This document shows positions 9,999 through 15,696 of a stretch of DNA of 15,696 nucleotides, in pieces. The stretch is from Byssochlamys sp. IMV 00236. Taxonomy: Eukaryota; Ascomycota; Eurotiomycetes; Eurotiales; Thermoascaceae. Positions within the stretch are counted from its first letter, which is position 1; each line of letters starts with the position of its first letter. The translations under genes were made by a program, and so were the position numbers. The notes under the pieces were generated by a model. That model was given only the letters and a program-made list of their open reading frames with translations. It was not told the DNA's origin and did not search any database. The stretch covers positions 1 through 15,696 of the forward strand of contig MSJH02000211.1 in the NCBI GenBank assembly GCA_001931875.2, in the 5' to 3' direction.

Positions 9999-12332
9999 TT
10001 AGCAGTCAGCACAGCAGTAATCAGTATGTGGCAAGTCTAGCCTATTACCCCACCAGGTAGGGAAATTGTACGATTCGCCATTAGCACCACCTTGGACAGC
10101 CATAGATAAGATGAACACCATGATGGACGTTCCAGAGTCAAGAGCAGCTGAAAGTAAATAGTTATGCTTTGCAAACCAGTCCGTATAGCGCCGTTTGAGA
10201 TAGTATTGAGAGATATAGGCAATAAGGTAAGAACACCAAAGGTATGAGGAAGTACCACCAGGCAATACGCAGGCATTGGCAAGAATGATAGGCACATTGA
10301 TATATTCAAATCCAATCTTGGGGTATTTTTTATGAAGGAGCCAGAAAGGTATAGGCAAGAAAAGACCAATGAGGAAAGCCCACAAGATGATAGAGTAACG
10401 TGTTTGAATACCAAACATGTTGGCAGGACCAATAGCGCCCCAAGTCATTGCTGCAGAATTCATCGTCTGAGGGCCACTTACACCACTCCAGAACTTAGTA
10501 CCTCCGGGTACTAAAAGGTCCTCGCCTCTGGTTTCGATAATCACCTTATTAATAATATAATTGAAGATAGCACCGATAATAGTACCAGCAAACTGGGAAG
10601 CAAGTGTTATACGAGGAGGAATTTTCATGTAGTGACCAATCTTGAGGTCTCTGGCAAGACCACCTGCTTGGTAAAGTGTGTTGAAACCAAGCGTTTTGAA
10701 ATACATATTGGAAATAGGTTGACCATGCAGGATAAAACCAGCAATCATTTCAGTAAAAACGTTTAAACCGATGGAACTGCCTGTGATAGCAGTGATCATG
10801 TTGAGAGGGAGTGAAAGGATAGAAGAAAGAAGGACGGCAAAGATGGTGCCCCACCAAGGAAAACCGCTGTTATTAGCGTAGGAGACACCGATACTTACAC
10901 CAAGAGCGACGACATAGATGACATAGTACCACCAATCGGGAACTTCAGGGTACTTCTTCATTTCTCTCATATGAACATCAAGGTTGTCAGACTTCATATT
11001 GGATTTAGCGACGAGGAAGGATTTCCAAATGTCCTTTCCGTAGAACAGAATAACATGTGTTATAATCGAACTCATGCCCGCATTCAAAAACACATAGCTG
11101 AGAGCATACACAGGAGAGTAGACTGGAGGACCAATTTCGGCCAAGGCAGTTTCATTAAGAGTGTTTTCAGCTGTAATAACTTGATCCTGAGGATAATAAT
11201 CTGCAGTACCGTTGTCAAAGAGACGGAAGATACTGTTAGATAAGAATGGAAAACTTTGTGCGTTCCATACATTGCAATAATAGATAATGGGTGCAAGAAG
11301 GTAAAGGAGGCCAATACCAATAAGGGAGTTAGCTTGCACCCACCAAGGGTATGTCAAAGGAGCAGCCATGTTTAGACGATTCCAGTCAAAGCACAGATTC
11401 AAGAAGCCCAAGCCTTCATTAGGATCGACGCCACCAAAGAGGTTCTGAACAACTTGACTGTTTCGACTGGCCAAGCAGACGATGGAGAAACCACTGAGTA
11501 ATGGCCACATGTAGAGCGGAATGAACTCATATACAAAGATGACGCCGAATGTGATAAAGAAGAATTTTGTACGCCATTTGGCTTCCGTGCTGTTTTTACA
11601 AAATGTACTCAAGACAGAGACGGTGGGAAGTGTACTGGGCCAGATCACACTTGCAGGATATATCATGAAAGATCGAAGTTGACCAGCAATACCATAACCA
11701 ATAAGCTGAGTAGAGAACAAGAAGAAGATTGAGCCAGCAACCCCTGGTGTTCTGTTGAAGTAAAGCTGTTGTGTTGATAAGACATTTGTACCATAGGCAG
11801 AATCATTAGCAGTCGCAAACATGATGTAGACAAAAGTGTGCTCTTTAAAGTTGAATGGCCCAGGATTGAGCCATCCTCCCTGAGGTAAATACCTGGCCCA
11901 TGCATCACATAGTACATAGGCAACAATCAACAAAAATGAGTTATTGAGACTGCTACCGGCTGGCTTAAAGCTCATCAGTTGATAAACAGAAGAGGAGAGG
12001 ATGGAAAGAATCTACAAGGAGGTTAAAATGTACCCTATAAATTATTCATAATCTCAACTTACCACACCAACAACAATAGCACGAGCAGTGATGATGGGAA
12101 CATTAGGGGTATCCTCGGTGATAGCAATCTCATTTACAATAGCAAGGTCGGTTTCATCCGCATTAAAGTAATGGTCGTCATCATGTTTGGCAAGTTCTTC
12201 GTCAGCCTTCACATCACTTGTATCCTTAAGCCAGAACTCTTCTTGGCCCTTTGTTTCTTTTTCATATATTATTTCTTCTTCCTTTTTTTCAGAGTGTAGC
12301 TCATCTTTCGTAACGCTTTCTTGTGACGCCAT
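9999..12332 (-). CDS. OPT-family oligopeptide transporter
   Basis: Two exons, 12332-12063 and 12011-9999, separated by a 51-nt intron (GTAAG...TTGTAG), encode 760 residues. OPT proteins are proton-coupled importers of small peptides and related compounds, usually in the plasma membrane. The first 80 or so residues are hydrophilic and very acidic, then comes ITEDTPNVPIITARA, which occupies the place of the family's conserved pre-membrane motif. Many hydrophobic helices follow. The hallmark NPG occurs at residues 139-141 (GGWLNPGPFNFKEH) and KIPPR at 553-557. The C-terminus has the usual TWWGN block but ends in a cysteine cluster (YCCADC). Homologues include the fission yeast isp4 and budding yeast OPT1/OPT2 types; I cannot say which substrate is used. 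The gene appears intact, and GATA-factor motifs upstream suggest nitrogen control. Confidence 0.95.
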
Positions 12333-12395
12333 GAAGGGTATTAAAGTATGTGAAATTCAAAAGATGACAAGAATCAAAACAAGAGAAAAGAGGTC

Positions 12396-12404
12396 ATATT
12401 TATA
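12396..12404 (-). promoter_or_regulatory. TATA box of the OPT transporter gene
   Basis: The minus strand reads TATAAATAT 64 to 72 bp before the transporter start codon at 12332. It is a good TATA match at a plausible distance; the start of transcription is not known. Confidence 0.55.
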
Positions 12405-12411
12405 CTAGTGT

Positions 12412-12577
12412 TTATCTTTTACCAAGAAAGAAAAAAATTTTCTAATTTGATAAGAGATGATATTTTCTTCTTTGATGAATCTCACACCGTGTAACTCAGT
12501 CGTCAAAGACTGATATATTGTAACAACAGCAATACCAATGAGGTGAGCTCATTATTCAACAAACATTCTAAAGATAA
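12412..12577. promoter_or_regulatory. Cluster of GATA-factor motifs upstream of the OPT gene
   Basis: Three HGATAR-type sites occur within about 250 bp of the start codon: AGATAA on the minus strand at 12417-12412, GATAAG on the plus strand at 12449-12454, and AGATAA on the plus strand at 12572-12577. In fungi such sites bind AreA/Nit2/Gln3-type factors that switch on nitrogen-source uptake, and OPT genes are frequent targets. The motif is short, and in AT-rich DNA some will occur by chance. Confidence 0.35.
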
Positions 12578-13268
12578 ATTGTTTTCTCCGATTTACTTCT
12601 AACGACGCTTACAGTCTGTTATATAAAAGGACAATATTTCTAAAAAAGTACATTTTTCTATACATTAGCATCTCTTGCATTAAGCTGATGCTGAGTATAC
12701 AGAATGAATACTGTTTACTACTGCTTGTATCGGATCAAATGTAACAGAGAAGTATGTAACCCTAGAAGGAAGCTTATACCTTATTTGGATAAAAAGCCCA
12801 AATCAAGGCGATGCATGTGGACATCTGTATCGACTGATACTAAAATTGGAAAAAAAATCAGAGCATCTTTTATTCTCATTGACTTGATTATGAATAAAGA
12901 ACACCATGACAGTTGCCAAGGTATAAACGATGTAAAACCATAGATTTAAACGAATGTACACCTTGGCATCTTGTTCCCAATGTATGAATGTAACTGCATA
13001 TATTGTCACATCGTTTCCACAGGATTCATGCTATTTGTTTTTGATACAACACCTTTCAGACACTAACGTGCTTCCTCATAAGTGGTAAAGAGAATCAACT
13101 GAACGTTTATTTTATTCACATGTATCAAATACACTCTTTCCACAACGTAAATTCGCCACCATGGCGATCACAAATTCGTGTTGTAGAAAATGTAGATTCA
13201 TTTTGGCTGACAAACCAGATGCCATGCTGCTAAGAATAGTTTGTAGGACAAGGCCTTGGCATTTTTGG
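12578..13268. other. Non-coding or degenerate stretch
   Basis: No gene is supported. A minus-strand frame is open from 13030 to 12803 and includes a hydrophobic, membrane-like segment (RLNLWFYIVYTLATVMVFFI). It has an in-frame stop just upstream and no ATG at its beginning. A minus-strand frame at 13369-13112 and a plus-strand frame at 13161-13364 overlap each other, and I cannot show that either is real. The segment is best read as relic sequence. Confidence 0.45.
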
Positions 13269-13277
13269 ATATATAAG
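13269..13277 (+). promoter_or_regulatory. TATA-like element just before the inverted repeat
   Basis: The plus strand reads ATATATAAG, nine bases before the left arm of the inverted repeat. A start about 30 bp downstream would fall inside that arm. That this promoter is used is conjecture. Confidence 0.3.
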
Positions 13278-13285
13278 AGCACACC

Positions 13286-13523
13286 AATAGTAACGTTGGC
13301 GAAACGAAGACAAAGGATGTGGTTAAAGCCCTCGGGGCCGCGTTTTATTTTCAGTATCACATAACTCATTGTATTTCCTTTATACCTTGAAGGTCGCGCT
13401 TAAGCTTTTTGTGATTTAATACATGAGGGACGGAATTTCTTTTTACTTGCGGTTCATTAGCCAACTGAAAAAACTTGGGCGGGTAACCACATCCTTTGTC
13501 TTCGTTTCGCCAACGTTTCTATT
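13286..13523. repeat. 40-nt inverted repeat, possible MITE or hairpin transcript
   Basis: The arm 13286-13325 matches the reverse complement of 13484-13523 with one mismatch in 40 (at 13291), including 34 consecutive identical bases. The loop is 158 nt. It could be a small non-autonomous element with terminal inverted repeats, although I see no target-site duplication outside the arms, or a fold-back left by a local inverted duplication. Transcribed through, it would form a 40-bp double-stranded stem. Confidence 0.9.
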
Positions 13524-13968
13524 TATTAGTGGCCAACACTACATTCACTAGAAAATGCACTCAAAAGTTGGCCAATGCTACGGTCGCTACCTATGCTGTC
13601 ACTATACAACATCACATTACCAATACCTTTGCCTAATCTAAGGCTTGTCCAGTTCACTCTCTCTGATATAAAATACGATGTCATCATAATTACACGTGTT
13701 CTTGCATCTTTGTTGATAGACTGAAAATATGAAACTAGAATAAACAACAACATTTCTTTTTTATCTCTTTCTTTCTTCTTTAAAAGATAAAATTCATATT
13801 CTACATCAAGGAACATGGAAAGACATCTGTTTACGAACAAGCTTAACCTTACGCTGCACATTGAAAAGGTTTGTTGACGATATTACAGGTTGTGTCTGTA
13901 GTGGGTTTCCTAGTGCGCGTAGTATACACTTTTTTATATGCACAAAAAAATTAGTTATTCATTTTTTC
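13524..13968. other. Stretch without a supported gene
   Basis: A minus-strand frame at 13861-13526 is open for 111 codons, but it lacks recognised motifs and a good ATG context, and I see no intron signals linking it to anything. The sequence before 13969 probably includes the 5' flank of the pseudogene that follows. Confidence 0.35.
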
Positions 13969-14737
13969 ATGAATTTTTTCGTGCATGTAGTATTTCCCTT
14001 AAATACAGCCGATGTTCTGGATAAAATTATTACGTCGATCCATCAATTGTAAGTCTTGAGTATAGCGTAAATTGCATGCTTATGACGTGTTTGACGTATT
14101 TTTAGGTGCCTGTCTTTACCCTTGGACACCAGTATGAGTAATATATCAGAAAGCGACTATTGCTCGCGATACTTAACCCCAGCTTTGCAACCGCTATTTG
14201 ATGATGACGTGAAAAATACTCAGCTACGATGGTAAGCCAGTTTCTCTTCTAGCCTGGGACACAGTGAAGTGAAATCACATGCTGAATCTGACAACCATTA
14301 TCATACGAACATGGACTTGCTGCGCCTGGGATATTTTTGCAAGGATTCGATTGACGAATACAAGTTATTGGCAAGCATTGGCATTCATGTGGTTGATCAG
14401 TCCTGAAGAAAAAAAGTGTCTTGATAGTTAATTCAATGTCTTAGGTCCTCTTCTGACATTTTACCTGATGGAGCTGATGGCCGATGGTTTGTACATAATG
14501 CAAGAGCTTAACACGGTACGAATGCCATTGTGTATCGACGATATTCCTGCGTACCTTACGAGCCTCAGCAAAATCAAGAATGTCGTTCACCAGTTTTTCC
14601 GTCTTTGCACACAAGCCAAACCGCCAACAGCAATAATCCTTGGTAAATGAATGAAGGATAGTCCTACCACTGCACAATTCGACCGTGTCATTGAACAAAC
14701 CGTCGACCGCAAACGACAAAATTACATCAAGCATTAA
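13969..14737 (+). pseudogene. Broken member of an uncharacterised Mucoromycota protein family
   Basis: Three exons keep one frame: 13969-14048, 14106-14395 and 14445-14737 (663 nt, 221 codons with the stop). The first intron (14049-14105) is canonical GTAAGT...TTTTAG. Recognisable blocks in order are NTADVLDKIITSIHQL, ISESDYCSRYLTPALQPLFD, LGHSEVKSHAESDNHYH, MDLLRLGYFCKDSIDEYKL, TFYLMELMADGLYIMQEL and, at the C-terminus, a basic end (TVDRKRQNYIKH). From memory, proteins with this order of blocks are abundant and unannotated in Rhizopus- and Mucor-like genomes; their function is unknown. Three lesions are visible: TAA at 14233-14235, TGA at 14648-14650, and an AT in place of GT at the donor of intron 2 (14396-14444). 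Compared with my recollection of the family, sequence is also missing between the LFD and GHSEVK blocks. An AATAAA follows at 14752-14757. Confidence 0.75.
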
Positions 14738-14751
14738 AAAATGATGATGAC

Positions 14752-14757
14752 AATAAA
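14752..14757 (+). terminator. AATAAA downstream of the pseudogene
   Basis: A canonical polyadenylation hexamer lies 15 bp after the last stop codon of the broken gene, which supports that the reading frame once ended at 14735-14737. Confidence 0.45.
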
Positions 14758-14840
14758 TACTAGTTGTTAAGCTCTTGGAAAGCTTGTGTGACATAAGAAG
14801 TAGGATGAACCAGAGGAAGGAACAGGGGCTAGTCATTTAG

Positions 14841-14911
14841 TATAAGCAACCATAAGCAACCATAAGTAACCATAAGTTGCTGATTGGCCAGTTGCTGTCG
14901 ACCAATCAGCA
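14841..14911. mobile_element. Terminal repeats and hairpin at the 3' end of a Tc1/mariner-like relic
   Basis: Four near-identical decamers of the type CATAAGCAAC run from 14841 to 14880, the last diverging to CATAAGTTGC. Immediately after, TGCTGATTGG (14878-14887) pairs perfectly with CCAATCAGCA (14902-14911). The arrangement sits 32 bp beyond the transposase stop codon, where the terminal inverted repeat of such a transposon would be, and starts at a TA dinucleotide, the Tc1/mariner target. The opposite terminus is not present in the window. Confidence 0.5.
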
Positions 14912-14942
14912 TACAATATTGTCCAATAGCCCGCGGCAGTTT

Positions 14943-15161
14943 TCAAGAACAGCCTTTTTTTTGAATCAAAGCTCTTGTTTGCTTCAATATTTGTCCAAAC
15001 ACTTGTGAGAATGCGAAATCACTTAACCTCAGGCTATTAGAAGCTTCATTGATCTGAGTCATCAATGTTTCCCTCTCGAAAAACTTGTTGCGTTTTACTT
15101 TACTTTTGACCACTGACCAGAATTGCTCAATTAGATTGAGTTCAGGAGAATAGGCCCGGAT
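14943..15161 (-). pseudogene. C-terminal remnant of a Tc1/mariner-type DDE transposase
   Basis: On the minus strand a 72-codon open segment begins after an in-frame TAG (15164-15162) and stops at 14945-14943. It contains RAYSPELNLIEQFWSVVKSK, the hallmark of the DDE_3 / Tc1-mariner catalytic core, whose Glu in the IEQFW block is the third metal-binding acid. The usual Pro of NPIE is Leu here. The rest is helical and basic (VKRNKFFERETLMTQINEA) and ends IQKKGCS. The two catalytic Asp residues and the DNA-binding domain are absent: upstream the sequence runs after about 20 bp into the 193-bp repeat. It is a dead fragment. Confidence 0.85.
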
Positions 15162-15182
15162 CTATACGAGTAGTATGCCCTG

Positions 15183-15375
15183 TAGGAAGTTTTGATGGGA
15201 GTTTCAATAAAAATGTGTGTAGATATCTATATAAAGCTGTAGAAACCTGAGGATATCTGCATTTGAAAAGCATGGTTCAGCATATCCCCTATTGCTTTAC
15301 AACTGTTATTACTTCGTACTCATTATGTAAAATAGCTCAAAACACAGTACGGTTTTATATATAAAATCATTTATA
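15183..15375 (-). repeat. Right copy of the 193-bp inverted repeat
   Basis: This is the reverse complement of 1-193 with three substitutions and no gaps. Read in the left copy's direction, all three are C-to-T, and one turns a CAG codon of the left copy's open frame into TAG. Its inner end joins the truncated transposase, and its outer end lies 12 bp from the stop codon of the gene at 15388-15696, so it probably supplies that gene's 3' untranslated region. Confidence 0.95.
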
Positions 15376-15387
15376 AAGAAAAAAGGC

Positions 15388-15696
15388 TTAATTTGCCTTC
15401 TTTGTCATCTTTCTTTTGGTAGTTTGCTTACCTACATTGAAATTGTGCGTTAGTTTCTCTGTATATTAATAAACTATTTGTTGCATACCTTTTCTAACAG
15501 TGCTTCTACGTCTCTTTCCTGTATTTGTCTTGCCTTGTTGTTCAAAGCGATCAGTAGTTTGGGAACATATAGTAACTGCAGCAACGGGGTTAACATCACT
15601 AAAATATTATATAAGCAACATTGTAAGATATTTATCTTGATGTTGGTTGATGAACTTACCTTTCCCCACTGCTGTCGCTTTCTTCAGCAGACAAAG
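15388..15696 (-). CDS. C-terminal part of a Lys/Arg-rich, probably nuclear protein (partial)
   Basis: Three exons are visible on the minus strand: 15696-15660 (continuing beyond the window), 15598-15489 and 15431-15388. They are joined by introns of 61 nt (15659-15599) and 57 nt (15488-15432), both GTAAG/GTATG...TAG, and the frame is kept throughout. The visible 63 residues start with an acidic, Ser-rich stretch (SAEESDSSGESD), then a neutral stretch, then GKRRRSTVRKGK and a strongly basic end (TTKRKMTKKAN). The basic clusters resemble nuclear localisation or nucleic-acid-binding tails. No domain is recognisable, and the start and most of the protein lie outside the window. Confidence 0.7.

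Noticed and set aside
13112..13369. Overlapping small open frames on both strands
   Set aside because: They cover the same bases, have no recognisable motif or splice partners, and one contains an arm of the inverted repeat. Chance or relic sequence is more likely.
13526..13861. A 111-codon minus-strand open frame
   Set aside because: It has no domain, no convincing ATG context and no link to neighbouring exons.
14232..14252. A 21-nt ultra-short intron (GTAAG...TCTAG) that would remove the first nonsense codon of the pseudogene in frame
   Set aside because: All other introns here are 46 nt or longer. A 21-nt spliceosomal intron is not known in fungi, and the same gene has two further lesions.
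14643..14661. A 19-nt GTAAAT...GATAG stretch around the second nonsense codon
   Set aside because: Its removal would shift the frame and destroy the conserved basic C-terminus; plain read-through in frame fits the family better.

Overview
The window looks like nuclear DNA of a filamentous fungus of the Mucoromycota (Mucorales-like). It is AT-rich, its introns are short (46 to 78 nt) with GT...AG ends and often a CTAAY-type branch site, and its genes are closely packed. The right side holds a broken copy of a protein family that I recall only from Mucoromycota genomes. I do not assign a genus.

Layout. (1) 1-193 is one copy of a 193-bp repeat; its inverted partner lies at 15183-15375, so the window is bracketed by inverted copies 98% identical. 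(2) 194-958 is mostly non-coding and holds one orphan coding exon on the minus strand (542-691). (3) 959-4744, plus strand, nine exons: a tomosyn / lethal giant larvae / Sro7-type exocytosis regulator with an N-terminal beta-propeller region and a C-terminal R-SNARE-like segment. (4) 4862-8942, minus strand, sixteen exons: exportin-1 (CRM1/Xpo1), complete at 1068 residues. Its stop codon faces that of the tomosyn gene across only 117 bp. (5) 8943-9998 is non-coding upstream sequence. (6) 9999-12332, minus strand, two exons: a complete 760-residue OPT-family oligopeptide transporter with a TATA element and GATA-factor motifs upstream.

(7) From 12405 to 15375 the window turns into an accessory or degenerate region: a 40-nt near-perfect inverted repeat (13286-13523) with a TATA element just before it; a pseudogene of the Mucoromycota family (13969-14737) with two in-frame stops and a damaged splice donor; the 3' end of a Tc1/mariner-type transposon (terminal decamer repeats and hairpin at 14841-14911, transposase C-terminus at 14943-15161 on the minus strand); and the second repeat copy. 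(8) 15388-15696, minus strand, is the C-terminal end of a Lys/Arg-rich protein cut by the window edge.

The three intact genes serve separate housekeeping roles (secretory vesicle fusion, nuclear export, peptide uptake) and show no sign of forming a pathway. The less ordinary material is the repeat-bracketed architecture and the decayed mobile or accessory region on the right. I found no convincing new multi-gene system. Gene models were built by hand from splice signals and reading-frame continuity; family names come from recognised motifs and not from a search.
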